From: Cryptobacteroides sp963600795
Lineage (GTDB): Bacteria; Bacteroidota; Bacteroidia; Bacteroidales; UBA932
DNA length: 64,000 bases
Assembly (NCBI GenBank): GCA_963600795.1
Contig: CAVCDF010000108.1
Location: 7,034-71,033 of the forward strand
Reading direction: 5' to 3'
A program made the position numbers and the translations under genes. Under the pieces are notes generated by a model. It did no database searches. It was not told where the DNA came from and was given only the letters and a program-made list of their open reading frames with translations. This document shows, one piece after another, positions 17,327 to 25,651 of this stretch (its first letter is position 1; every line of letters starts with the position of its first letter).

Positions 17327-17935
17327 TCAGATGATCGTCGGGTTGAGTTCCTCTACAAGAAGCGTGTAGTCATTGATGACTTCAGTGACTCTGATAGGCC
17401 TGCCGGTCGGAATCGTATCCCCGTCGGTGACGGCGTCATATTCCCTGACGGCGTTGTTGATGCTGATCTGGACCTTGCCCTCGCCTTCGCGGCCCCCGGG
17501 GACGGTGAGATAGACCCGGCCTTCGCAGCCGACCGCTGATTTGTGCACATCTATGTTGCCGGTCTGCTGCATTCCGCTGAGCCACTTGAAGATCCACATC
17601 ACCGCTGCGACAAGCAGCACGCCCACGATGACGGAAACGATGATCAGAAGGCCGGTAGACTTGATCCTTTCATTGAGAAGTATCGCCGTCCATCCGAAAC
17701 CCAGGCAGAAGTTGACCAGGTTGCGGAAGGTCAGGAGACTCATCGAAGGATCCGCGTCGAACGCGCCGTCATTGAAACTGCTGTCGAAACCTCCGTCGAC
17801 GTCGGTGTCGAAGTCCTGTCCGCCGATGCCCAGAAAGGTCATTATCGTCTGAATGACGAAAATCAATGATGCAGAGAGGGTGATAGCCCACAGAACCTGC
17901 ATGATAGTACTAAGTGATGTCCACCAGGTAATCAT
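17327..17935 (-). CDS. NfeD-like membrane protein, flotillin partner
   Basis: A 202-residue protein with an N-terminal membrane helix (about 10-33), an Asp/Gly-rich loop (about 40-60), two further helices (about 70-87 and 93-116), and a C-terminal domain of about 70 residues. That domain resembles the OB-fold of NfeD proteins: GCEGRVYLTVPGG, GKVQISINN and VTEVINDYTLLVEEL. NfeD/flotillin gene pairs are very common, and the OB domain is thought to work with the SPFH partner at the membrane. It is the first gene of a three-gene leftward unit with its own promoter box. Confidence 0.85.
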   Translation of the reverse strand: MITWWTSLSTIMQVLWAITLSASLIFVIQTIMTFLGIGGQDFDTDVDGGFDSSFNDGAFDADPSMSLLTFRNLVNFCLGFGWTAILLNERIKSTGLLIIVSVIVGVLLVAAVMWIFKWLSGMQQTGNIDVHKSAVGCEGRVYLTVPGGREGEGKVQISINNAVREYDAVTDGDTIPTGRPIRVTEVINDYTLLVEELNPTII

Positions 17936-17957
17936 ATGCTGTTATGTTTATTATTCG

Positions 17958-17987
17958 CAAATATATTAATTAATTTATGAAAAACAA
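17958..17987 (-). promoter_or_regulatory. Promoter of the NfeD/flotillin/XRE unit
   Basis: On the minus strand TTG (17987-17985) is followed after 19 nt by TATATTTG (17965-17958), matching the Bacteroidota pattern with one base missing in the -33 TTTG. The ATG of the NfeD-like gene is 22 nt downstream. The surrounding sequence is very AT-rich. Confidence 0.7.
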
Positions 17988-18022
17988 TAAATAATCTAAA
18001 GAAAACGTAAAATTATTAAATT

Positions 18023-19867
18023 TTATTCCTGGTAGTCGATCCAGACATCCATCTTGCCCGAGGTGCGGTTGTCCCAAACGAAGTATGGAATCAGGCGCAG
18101 CGGTTTGCCGCCGGCGAGAGCACTGGATGCATCAATGACCTGTACGCCTCCCAGCAGGTCAGGCATGAACTTCGTTGAATATGCCGTTCCGGCTCCGAGT
18201 CTGGCTTTATCCACAGTTCCACCGTTGTCGGCTTCTTCAGCGCAATAGACTATCGGACCGCGCTCAATGGCCCGCTTGCCTTCATCGGCCTTTACGCGGG
18301 GATCTGCAGCCGTGACTCTGATTTCCATCGGCAGGGAGAGCGTGATTTCATCGCCTTTGCGGAGCTTCTTTTTGATGACTGCATAGCCTTTGTCGCTGAA
18401 TGTCTTGACCGGCTTTCCGTTGAGTCTCAAATCATAGGATGATTCCGCCCATGATGGTATGCGCATGCGAAGCTGGCTGACGGGCAGGTCTTCTCCCAAT
18501 GTGAGTTTAACATCGCCCTGCCAAGGATAGCCAGTCTCTTGGGTTATATTGACGGTCTTCTCTCCGCATGCGATGCTTGCCTTGCCGGAGATGAAGAGGT
18601 TGACCCAGATCGCGTCGGAAGAAACTGCATAGATGTAGTTACCGACTGAAGGAAGAAAACGGCAGATCTGGCTGGGGCAGCAGGCGCATCCGAACCATGG
18701 CTGGCGATGATGTCCTCCGGTGGATGAGAGCGGATTGACGTAGAAGAACCGGTCGCCGGAAAAGGAAATTCCTGCAAGAACGCCATTGTAGAGGGAACGT
18801 TCCAGGACATCAATGTACTTTGCATCGCCGCTCATCAGATTCATCCTCCAGTTCCATAGCACCATCCCGACAGAAGCGCAGGTCTCGCAGTAGGCTTCTT
18901 TGTTCGGAAGATCGTAGTCTTTGGTGAATCCCTCGTTATGAAGAGAGGAACCGATGCCGCCGGTTATGTACATGTTTCTGTAAACCACATCGTTCCAAAG
19001 ACTGTCAAGGGCTGTGACATACTCCTTGTCGTGTGTCAGCGCAGCGACGTCTGCCATTCCGCAGAAGAGATACATTGCACGCACGGCGTGTCCTGCTATG
19101 CTGTAAAGCTGCTTGACGGGTACAGCGCTCTGGTCATATTCCTTCCTTGGGTCTGCATTCCCACGCTCCTCGATCAACCAATGGGAAAAGTCGAGGTAGC
19201 GACGGTCTCCTGTCTCGTCGAACAGTTTCACCAGTGCAAGTTCGATCTCTTCATGTCCTGGCACCCAGTCGCGTTTCCCCGGTCCGAACACGTCCATCAG
19301 ATGGTCAACCACCCGTATGGCCGTGTCAAGAAATTTGGTTTTGCCGGTAGCCCGCTTGTAGGCCACGGCGGCTTCAATCATGTGGCCTGCGCAGTACATT
19401 TCATGCATGTTTGTGTCAGTCCATCGGTCCTTGAGTCCATTGATGGTGTAAAAGGTGTAGAGATAGCCGTCAGGCTGCTGTGCCGCGCAGATTTTGTCAA
19501 TCCATTCGTCAGCCTTTGCCTCAAGTTCAGGATCACGGTTGTTCTGCAAGGCATAGGCGAAACCTTCGATGGCCTTGTACACATCGCTGTCATCGAAGAA
19601 TATCCCGCTATGTCCTCCGCTGTGGTTCGCAGCATTGACGAAGTTCTGCATTCTTCCGGTTTTGTTCTCAATCTGATCTATGCAGACAGGAACTGTGGAT
19701 TTGATGTGTTTGGTCAGCATCGGTGACCAGAATGAGTCGTTGATGCTTACATTGGAGAAACTTACTGCGTTCATTCTCCGCATTTCGTTCTGTGCCGGCT
19801 TTTTGTCCTGTGCCGGCAGCACGGCCGCGATCAGCATGGCCGCGACAGCGATTGCACACCTTTTCAT
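18023..19867 (-). CDS. GH127 beta-L-arabinofuranosidase
   Basis: A 614-residue secreted enzyme (signal peptide MKRCAIAVAAMLIAAVLPAQ) of the DUF1680/GH127 family, which removes terminal beta-L-arabinofuranose residues by a retaining mechanism with a Zn-bound cysteine nucleophile. The metal-ligand set is intact: Glu328 and Cys330 in CETCASVG, and Cys396 and Cys397 in GCACCPSQ. The last of these matches the catalytic nucleophile position in the characterised Bifidobacterium enzyme. There is no neighbouring SusCD or arabinanase, so it appears as an orphan gene. Target glycans with beta-arabinofuranose include plant hydroxyproline-rich glycoproteins and pectin side chains. Confidence 0.92.
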   Translation of the reverse strand: MKRCAIAVAAMLIAAVLPAQDKKPAQNEMRRMNAVSFSNVSINDSFWSPMLTKHIKSTVPVCIDQIENKTGRMQNFVNAANHSGGHSGIFFDDSDVYKAIEGFAYALQNNRDPELEAKADEWIDKICAAQQPDGYLYTFYTINGLKDRWTDTNMHEMYCAGHMIEAAVAYKRATGKTKFLDTAIRVVDHLMDVFGPGKRDWVPGHEEIELALVKLFDETGDRRYLDFSHWLIEERGNADPRKEYDQSAVPVKQLYSIAGHAVRAMYLFCGMADVAALTHDKEYVTALDSLWNDVVYRNMYITGGIGSSLHNEGFTKDYDLPNKEAYCETCASVGMVLWNWRMNLMSGDAKYIDVLERSLYNGVLAGISFSGDRFFYVNPLSSTGGHHRQPWFGCACCPSQICRFLPSVGNYIYAVSSDAIWVNLFISGKASIACGEKTVNITQETGYPWQGDVKLTLGEDLPVSQLRMRIPSWAESSYDLRLNGKPVKTFSDKGYAVIKKKLRKGDEITLSLPMEIRVTAADPRVKADEGKRAIERGPIVYCAEEADNGGTVDKARLGAGTAYSTKFMPDLLGGVQVIDASSALAGGKPLRLIPYFVWDNRTSGKMDVWIDYQE

Positions 19868-19997
19868 CTATTTGTGTTATTGTGTTATCCATTATGTGTT
19901 CTTTCCGAGTACCGTCATGTCCCGGTGGCTCTTGTACGGAGACCCCAGCTGCAGGTCCTGATGATGTAAATGAAACCGTTTCCCTGTTGACGGTTTG

Positions 19998-20651
19998 TCA
20001 ACGGTTTGAGTACAGAACCATTCTGTGGTAGGGGTGACCGAAGAAGAGCAGTTCGCTTTCCGTGCGGAAACCGAGCGAGGCGTAGTAACGTTCAAGTCTT
20101 GATTTGGACACGTCAACTATGAGACTTGTGCGGGTGAATCCTTTGGCTCGACCTGCAAGAATGCCATCGGTGAGCAACAGATGGCCCAGACGACCGGAAG
20201 AACCGGCATATTCAAAGGACATTCCGCGGAATTCCGGGAGCACCGCCAAACTGTCGAGGTAATATTCGTCCGCCTTGCACTCGGCCGGCGCATTTTTTAT
20301 GAATTCCGACGAGGCGGGGAAGTCAGGATCTCCGGCGGCCGCCATTGCAAGTCCCCATGTTTTCTCCCGCAGACGTGCGTTCTCTTCGCCAGGGTATGAA
20401 ACCAGCACACCGGCGGCCAGGCCGTCAAGTTCTGCGACCTTTGCGCGCGTGTAGGAATATAATGTATCTTCCCTCGCACAGATCTGTGCGAATATGTCCA
20501 GCGCGTCAGAGACTTCAATGGCAGTGTCACCAAGTTCGAGAGTCTCATTTTCCCCTTCTTTTGAGTACACGTCGTACCCGATCGCAGACAGAACGCAACC
20601 GGCGACAATTCTTGCGTCCTCAATTCTTGCATTTCTGATGATCAGTGTCAT
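19998..20651 (-). CDS. GNAT-family N-acetyltransferase
   Basis: A 217-residue protein beginning MTLIIRNARIEDARIVAG, a typical GNAT N-terminus. The core strand and loop YLDSLAVLPEFRGMSFEYAGSS occupy the acetyl-CoA-binding position, although the canonical RGxG loop is degenerate (RGMSFE...GRLG). The C-terminal SRLERYYASLGFRTESE motif is typical. The substrate is unknown. The gene stands alone: 130 nt separate its stop from the GH127 start, and a TAAATTTG box lies 32 nt upstream. The degenerate loop may mean altered cofactor use or simply a divergent subfamily. Confidence 0.85.
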   Translation of the reverse strand: MTLIIRNARIEDARIVAGCVLSAIGYDVYSKEGENETLELGDTAIEVSDALDIFAQICAREDTLYSYTRAKVAELDGLAAGVLVSYPGEENARLREKTWGLAMAAAGDPDFPASSEFIKNAPAECKADEYYLDSLAVLPEFRGMSFEYAGSSGRLGHLLLTDGILAGRAKGFTRTSLIVDVSKSRLERYYASLGFRTESELLFFGHPYHRMVLYSNR

Positions 20652-20683
20652 GGTATGTCAGTTCTAATGTATCCCGTACCGTA

Positions 20684-20691
20684 CAAATTTA
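20684..20691 (-). promoter_or_regulatory. -7 box of the GNAT gene
   Basis: The minus strand reads TAAATTTG, an exact TAnnTTTG match 32 nt before the ATG at 20651. I see no clear -33 element. Confidence 0.45.
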
Positions 20692-20846
20692 CAACTTTTT
20701 TCCAATCTTATATGGCAGCGGTAGTATCAAGCCACATTGAGCAATAGGGCATATTTCGCTGCCCTTCCGAAAACAGATCTGCAGAAAGGGCGTTATATCT
20801 CACTTTGAGTAACGGATTACATAGATGACCTCGATGCTGCATCCGG

Positions 20847-22151
20847 CTACAAACCGAAGACAAGCCAGACGGTGAGGGCGGAGAGCGCCAGAGTGCAGGC
20901 TGAGACCTTCAGCCAGAGAGGCAGCCGCTGTTCCCCCTTGAGCCAGATTCTCTTGAGCCAGTCCCGCACAGGCTCGTCGTAAATCTTCATCACGCCAAGA
21001 GCGAGGATGACGGAGATGACCACCACACCGGCCGATGCCAGAACGTGGACCCAGGCAGGAGCGTCCGCATGAGCCTTGATGAAGGACATATGGGCGTAGA
21101 TGATCGGGAAGTGGGTGATGTAGATCGGGTAGGATATGTCTCCAAGGAACTTGCACACCTTGGTGCTGAATGCGTGCGTGGTCCGGCTGCCGGCTCCGAT
21201 CAGGACTATGACCGGAAACATCACAAGCACAGCCACGGCCTGGTAAACGCCGTTGGCCACGCACGGTCTGCCGCCGATGCAAGGTATGCTGAACACGATG
21301 ACAAGCAGCAGAGAAGCCCACCAGAAACCTCCCTTGGCGTGGAGCGGACTGCCGCTCGGATTCTCCTCGGTGCGATGGTTCGGGAGTATTCTTGAAATTA
21401 TCAGACCGCAGAGGAACGGGTACAGCAGACGGCCGAATCCGATGTAGATCTGCTGAGCCGTGAGACTCCATCCGCCTATGAGGCTGTACTGCGGACCGCC
21501 TGCGGTCACGATGCTGCCGTCATGTGCCGTGAACTCCTGCACAGGGAACAAGCCGAAGATGTCCCAGCCCATCGTAAGGTCAAGGGTGAACACGGCCGAC
21601 ACAGCGGCAAGGATGCAGAGCGCTATGGTCGGAAGTCTGCGGAATATGAAGGCGTACAGGATGTTGCCGACATATTCAAGAGTCAGCGACCAGTTCGGAC
21701 CGTTGAACGAGTTGGTCTCTCCCCAGCCGCGGATGTCCATCTTCGGTCCGGCCGGAATCATGAATAGGGCCATCACGAAGCAGACGAACACCTTCCACCC
21801 CGGAGCCTGGAGGATGTCTGGGAAAGCCGTCGCCCCGTGCCAGAACAAAGCGAGTCCGATCACCGTGCCTGCCACAACCATAGGATGGAGACGGGCCAGA
21901 CGGCGTTTGAAGAAGCTCCAGGTCGTCATCTTCCCCCAGCGGTCATCGTAGGCGTAGCCGATGACGAATCCCGATAGGACGAAGAAGAAATCCACCGCGA
22001 GATAGCCGTGGTTGATGTGCTGCTGCGCTCCCGGCGGACAATATACCTCGAACAGATGGAAAAGAATCACCATAAAGGCGGCCACGCCGCGCAGTCCGTC
22101 CAGGATTTCGTATCTGGGCTTTGATTCAAGATAGACGTTTTCTTTTGCCAT
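20847..22151 (-). CDS. Acyltransferase 3 (OafA/NodX-like) membrane protein
   Basis: A 434-residue integral membrane protein of the acyltransferase-3 family, which O-acetylates or succinylates surface sugars. The N-terminal RYEILDGLRGVAAFMVILFH carries the characteristic DGLRG motif and its His. FFFVLSGFVIGYAYDDRW, with the SGF-R-x10-like arrangement, follows, and about ten transmembrane segments can be traced. No separate SGNH domain is present. It is divergent from the second AraC gene with 126 nt between starts. The 195 nt behind its stop holds no gene. Its target polymer is unknown. Confidence 0.9.
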   Translation of the reverse strand: MAKENVYLESKPRYEILDGLRGVAAFMVILFHLFEVYCPPGAQQHINHGYLAVDFFFVLSGFVIGYAYDDRWGKMTTWSFFKRRLARLHPMVVAGTVIGLALFWHGATAFPDILQAPGWKVFVCFVMALFMIPAGPKMDIRGWGETNSFNGPNWSLTLEYVGNILYAFIFRRLPTIALCILAAVSAVFTLDLTMGWDIFGLFPVQEFTAHDGSIVTAGGPQYSLIGGWSLTAQQIYIGFGRLLYPFLCGLIISRILPNHRTEENPSGSPLHAKGGFWWASLLLVIVFSIPCIGGRPCVANGVYQAVAVLVMFPVIVLIGAGSRTTHAFSTKVCKFLGDISYPIYITHFPIIYAHMSFIKAHADAPAWVHVLASAGVVVISVILALGVMKIYDEPVRDWLKRIWLKGEQRLPLWLKVSACTLALSALTVWLVFGL

Positions 22152-22277
22152 TGCTTTGCTGTGTTCTTGTCATGGCGGTGCGGTTTTTCCGTCACCGGAC
22201 ATCCGGATGCGAAGGTAGCGGTTATTTCATCTCGTCATTTGACCGATTTTTATAAATATTTGTCTTATTTTTGCATT

Positions 22278-23132
22278 ATGGTTGTATATTCAAAATCCGG
22301 GTCATTCACCTATGACTATGTGCGTCTGAAGCCTTGCAGGCAGATCGACCTGCATACGCAGAAGACCTGGGAACTGGACTACATCCAGACCGGGAGCGGA
22401 GTCCGCACCATCGGAGACCGGCAGGAGACCTTCCGGGAAGGAGAAGTCGTGCTTGTTCCTCCTGAAATTCCGCACTGCTGGAACTTCGACCCGGCCGGAG
22501 CCGACCCTGATGGGAACATCGTCAACATCACCCTGACCTTCGACGACCTTATGCTTGACTCCATCCTGAGGGTGTTCCCCCAGATGCGGGAAGTCGTCGA
22601 CAGACTGCTTGAAATGCGTGACACGGCATTGTTCTACAGCGGAAAGACAAGGGCGAGCCTTGCCGCGGCGCTGACTGCGATGCGCACGGAACGACCGTCC
22701 GCACAGGCGGCGGAATTTATGAATATCCTGAATCTGCTCGGTGACACTGCCGGCATATCCCGGTCGGAGGTCTACCGGAGGATGAGCGTCGAGCAGACGA
22801 GGGAGATGCAGGTGCGGGTCTTCGTCTCCTCCAATCTCTCCCGCAGAATAACCCTCAACGAAATGGCCGCATATGTGGGAATGAACGAGGCCGCTTTCTG
22901 CGTCTTCTTCAAGAGGCATTACGGCCAGACCTTCATTGAATATCTTAATTCGCGGCGTCTTGAACATGCCCGATATCTTCTGGAGAAAGGCGGTCTGTCG
23001 GTTGCGGAGGTATGTTATGCCAGCGGCTTCGAATCCCCGGCCTATTTCTCCCGCCTTTTCCGGAAGTCGACAGGAACGTCACCCAGCGCCTACGCCAAGT
23101 CCGTGGCAGATAACCACTTGACAATCAAGTAA
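22278..23132 (+). CDS. AraC-family transcriptional regulator
   Basis: A 284-residue regulator from the ATG at 22278 (MVVYSKSGSF); the in-frame upstream extension lacks family features and overlaps the divergent gene's start. An N-terminal cupin-type sensor with REGEVVLVPPEIPHCWNF is followed by a C-terminal double HTH with ITLNEMAAYVGMNEAAFCVFFKRH and VAEVCYASGFESPAYFSRLFRKSTGTSPS. Such proteins usually sense sugars or their derivatives. Neighbours are the divergent acyltransferase and the convergent double esterase, but neither is a proven target. A perfect hairpin follows the stop. Confidence 0.92.
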   Translation: MVVYSKSGSFTYDYVRLKPCRQIDLHTQKTWELDYIQTGSGVRTIGDRQETFREGEVVLVPPEIPHCWNFDPAGADPDGNIVNITLTFDDLMLDSILRVFPQMREVVDRLLEMRDTALFYSGKTRASLAAALTAMRTERPSAQAAEFMNILNLLGDTAGISRSEVYRRMSVEQTREMQVRVFVSSNLSRRITLNEMAAYVGMNEAAFCVFFKRHYGQTFIEYLNSRRLEHARYLLEKGGLSVAEVCYASGFESPAYFSRLFRKSTGTSPSAYAKSVADNHLTIK

Positions 23133-23139
23133 AACAATA

Positions 23140-23171
23140 ATGGTCTGGTCGTGAAATCACGACCAGACCAT
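23140..23171. terminator. Bidirectional terminator between AraC and esterase genes
   Basis: A perfect 14-bp inverted repeat, ATGGTCTGGTCGTG (23140-23153) and its complement (23158-23171), around the loop AAAT. It lies between the convergent stops at 23132 and 23215 and can serve both strands, though the T-tracts on either side are short. Confidence 0.8.
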
Positions 23172-23214
23172 CGTTTAATCCATTCATTTACAGCGGCTTA
23201 ACTGCCACGGATAC

Positions 23215-25335
23215 CTACAGTTCTTTGAGGAAGCGGGCCATCGCGGCGAGGAAGTCGGCACGATATTCATAAAGCGGGTCGTCGCGGTACTTCAGGTTGC
23301 TGAAGCCGTAGCCGTGGACACCGCCCGGGAAGGCGTGCATCTCGCAAGGCACCCCGCTGCTGACAAGCGCGTTGAAGTAGCGTATCTCGTTCTCCGGAGG
23401 GACACCGTGGTCGTTGGAACTGAACACGATGAAGGTCTTCGGCGTGTCGGCGCTGACCTGCTTGTCCAATGAATATCTTTCCAGAAGGGATGCGTAGGTC
23501 TTCTTGTCGGCGGTCCAGGTCTCGAAGTCTTTTCCCTTCCTGTCGTTCCATCTGCCGTAGGTGCCGATGAGGTTGTTGAAACTGCCTTCGTGCCCGACGC
23601 CAGGCTCGGATGAGATGACAGGATAGACAAGGACGGAGAAGTCAGGCTTGGTGATATCATCGACATACTGGGTCGAAACCGTGGCGGCGAGATGTCCGCC
23701 GGCGGAGAAGCCCATCACTCCGATCTGCTTCACGCCCCATTCCTCAGCGTAGTGGCGGCAGTAGCGGAACACGTTCTGGATGTCGGTCAGAGGCACGTTC
23801 CAGTGACCGTAAGGAAGTCTGTAATGCACGACGGCCGCGCTGATGCCCTGCGAGTTGAGCCACTCGGCGGCGTAACGGCCCTCCTGCGTGTAGGCGGTGA
23901 CCCAGTACGAACCGCCCGGGCAGATGATGACCATCTTGCCGTTAGGGTTCTTCGCCAGATACAGTTCGAAGCGAGCGCTGTCACCGGTGAACTTGAGTTC
24001 TCTGCCGTTGTCCTGCTCCGGCTTGTTGATGCCGTTGGATTCGCCGGGACCGAGGGTTATGCCTTCGATGCCTTTGTCGACATTCTGTCCTTCAGGGTAG
24101 AGGTACACGACCTTGTCAGGTGTGAGCGGGAACTTCTCGCTGCCGCCCTTAGGGGCCTCCTTCTTGCCGTCAAGGCTGGCCAGCTGCTGGCCGAGCCATC
24201 TTTCAAGAGCCGCCGAGAACTCGGCCCTGCAGGAGCCGAGGTTGTCCTTGCAGACTTTCGGATCCAATCCTATGCCGAGGTCGGTGAAACCCCAGCCGTG
24301 GCCGCCCTTAGGGTAGACGTGGAGTTCGGAAGAGACTTTGTTCCTGACGAGAGCCTGGTAGAACTTTATTGAACTTATCACGGGCACGGTCTTGTCGTAG
24401 GTGCTGACTCCGATGAAGGTCGGCGGAGTCGTCGGAGTGACGCTGCGCCAGGTGGTGTACTCGCGGCACAGGTCCGAATATTCAGAAAGTCCGTCGTACC
24501 ACTCCTGGAACGGCTTGCTCTCCCTTTCTTTCCACGAAGCCTCGCTGCCCAGGAGATTCTCCACCGTGCCTTTGTGCGTGGCGCTTTCGTCCATCAGGAT
24601 GACAGGATAGATCAGAACCGAGAAATCCGGGCGGGTGAGCGAGTCCGTGTACATCGTGGTCACAGTGCTGGCAAGGTGTCCGCCGGCGGAGAAGCCGATG
24701 ACTCCGATCTGCTTCACGCCCCAGTCCGAGGCGTGGTGGCGGCAGTAACGGAAGGCGTTCTGCACGTCCTGAAGCGGCACTTCGCGGTGACCGTTAGGAA
24801 GGCGGTACTTCACCACGGCGCAGGCTATACCCCTGTCGTTCATCCATTTGGCGAGGTAAGTGCCTTCGTTCCAGACTGAAAGTCCGCCGTATCCGCCGCC
24901 GGGACAGGAGACGATCATCTGGCCGTTCGGATGCTCCGGAAGGAATATGTCGACTCTGGCGCTGTCGGTGACATTGTTGACGAAGCCCCACTTGGCGGCC
25001 TGCTCCGGACCTTCCAGCCCGTTGGACACTTTCGGTCCCTGGGTGACGGCCACGCCGTTCTCGATGATGCCCTGGTCCACGTTCTGGCCCATCGGGTAGA
25101 GGTAGACGGTCTTTGTCGGTGAATATTCAAGGCCTGGTGTGGTCAGTGTCTTGAGTTTCTCTTCGACCGGGACAGCCTTCGCCCCCGGATTGACGTTCAC
25201 CGCCGTGCCGTCAAGCACAGCGGCAGCCTGTTTTCCTTTGCTTTTCTTCTGGGCATCCGCCGCAGGTGCGGCCACCGCTGCCGCCATCACGGCCACGGCT
25301 CCGGCCAGAAGAACCCTTCTGATTGATGTTGACAT
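23215..25335 (-). CDS. Secreted tandem alpha/beta-hydrolase (double carbohydrate esterase-like)
   Basis: A 706-residue protein with a signal peptide (about 1-28) and two homologous alpha/beta-hydrolase domains, roughly 70-385 and 400-706. Each has a cap motif of the CPGGxY type, a YRLP-x-GH segment, and the nucleophile elbow GFSAGGHLA. Both triads look intact: Ser216-Asp314-His346 and Ser544-Asp642-His674. Single-domain relatives are annotated as xylan or polysaccharide acetyl esterases or feruloyl esterases (BD-FAE-like). The substrate is not known. Both copies keep the repeated opening VYLYPxGQNVDxGI, so the unit of duplication includes that segment. It is a monocistronic gene between a promoter box and a terminator. 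Confidence 0.9.
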   Translation of the reverse strand: MSTSIRRVLLAGAVAVMAAAVAAPAADAQKKSKGKQAAAVLDGTAVNVNPGAKAVPVEEKLKTLTTPGLEYSPTKTVYLYPMGQNVDQGIIENGVAVTQGPKVSNGLEGPEQAAKWGFVNNVTDSARVDIFLPEHPNGQMIVSCPGGGYGGLSVWNEGTYLAKWMNDRGIACAVVKYRLPNGHREVPLQDVQNAFRYCRHHASDWGVKQIGVIGFSAGGHLASTVTTMYTDSLTRPDFSVLIYPVILMDESATHKGTVENLLGSEASWKERESKPFQEWYDGLSEYSDLCREYTTWRSVTPTTPPTFIGVSTYDKTVPVISSIKFYQALVRNKVSSELHVYPKGGHGWGFTDLGIGLDPKVCKDNLGSCRAEFSAALERWLGQQLASLDGKKEAPKGGSEKFPLTPDKVVYLYPEGQNVDKGIEGITLGPGESNGINKPEQDNGRELKFTGDSARFELYLAKNPNGKMVIICPGGSYWVTAYTQEGRYAAEWLNSQGISAAVVHYRLPYGHWNVPLTDIQNVFRYCRHYAEEWGVKQIGVMGFSAGGHLAATVSTQYVDDITKPDFSVLVYPVISSEPGVGHEGSFNNLIGTYGRWNDRKGKDFETWTADKKTYASLLERYSLDKQVSADTPKTFIVFSSNDHGVPPENEIRYFNALVSSGVPCEMHAFPGGVHGYGFSNLKYRDDPLYEYRADFLAAMARFLKEL

Positions 25336-25385
25336 ATCGTTGGTGTTTCTGTGTGTCTTTTGTGTTTTTGTGTCTTTTCAATCCG

Positions 25386-25393
25386 CAAATATA
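25386..25393 (-). promoter_or_regulatory. -7 box of the double esterase gene
   Basis: The minus strand reads TATATTTG, exact TAnnTTTG, 50 nt before the esterase ATG. The leader that follows is rich in ACA repeats (ACACAAAAACACAAAAGACA) and nearly lacks G. The -33 element is not evident. Confidence 0.5.
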
Positions 25394-25573
25394 AAATATA
25401 AATCGGAATTCCGCAGCCCCGAAATTGTCCGCTTCGTCCCCGGGGAACAGAATTGCAGAGAATGCCGATTCCGTCAACGCGACGTTCGGCTTGAACTGAA
25501 TTTTGCCGTAGACGGCAAAGAGAAAGTGCGGTGCGTGATTTTTCAGACAATAACCGATTCCCTGAACCGAAAA

Positions 25574-25606
25574 GGAGGGTGTGGCCGGAATCCGGTCACA
25601 CCCTCC
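25574..25606 (-). terminator. Terminator of the sigma/membrane/M16 operon
   Basis: GGAGGGTGTGGCCGG (25574-25588) pairs with CCGGTCACACCCTCC (25592-25606) through 15 bp with one G-T pair and loop AAT. On the minus strand it is followed by TTTTCGG, in the right orientation to end the M16 transcript. Confidence 0.85.
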
Positions 25607-25651
25607 CCTATCATTTTTCCGGACGGAAAGTCCGGGAATATATTCACGAAA

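Larger units (their letters stand above)
25336..25651. other. 316-nt intergenic region
   Basis: No convincing gene on either strand. It holds the -7 box and an A/C-rich leader of the esterase gene (25336-25393), about 180 nt of unremarkable sequence, and the terminator of the M16 operon (25574-25606). Confidence 0.7.

Noticed and set aside
22266..22273. TATTTTTG directly before the second AraC start codon as a leaderless promoter
   Set aside because: The nearest TTTG is 24 nt upstream, outside the usual spacing, and the AT-rich region gives chance matches.
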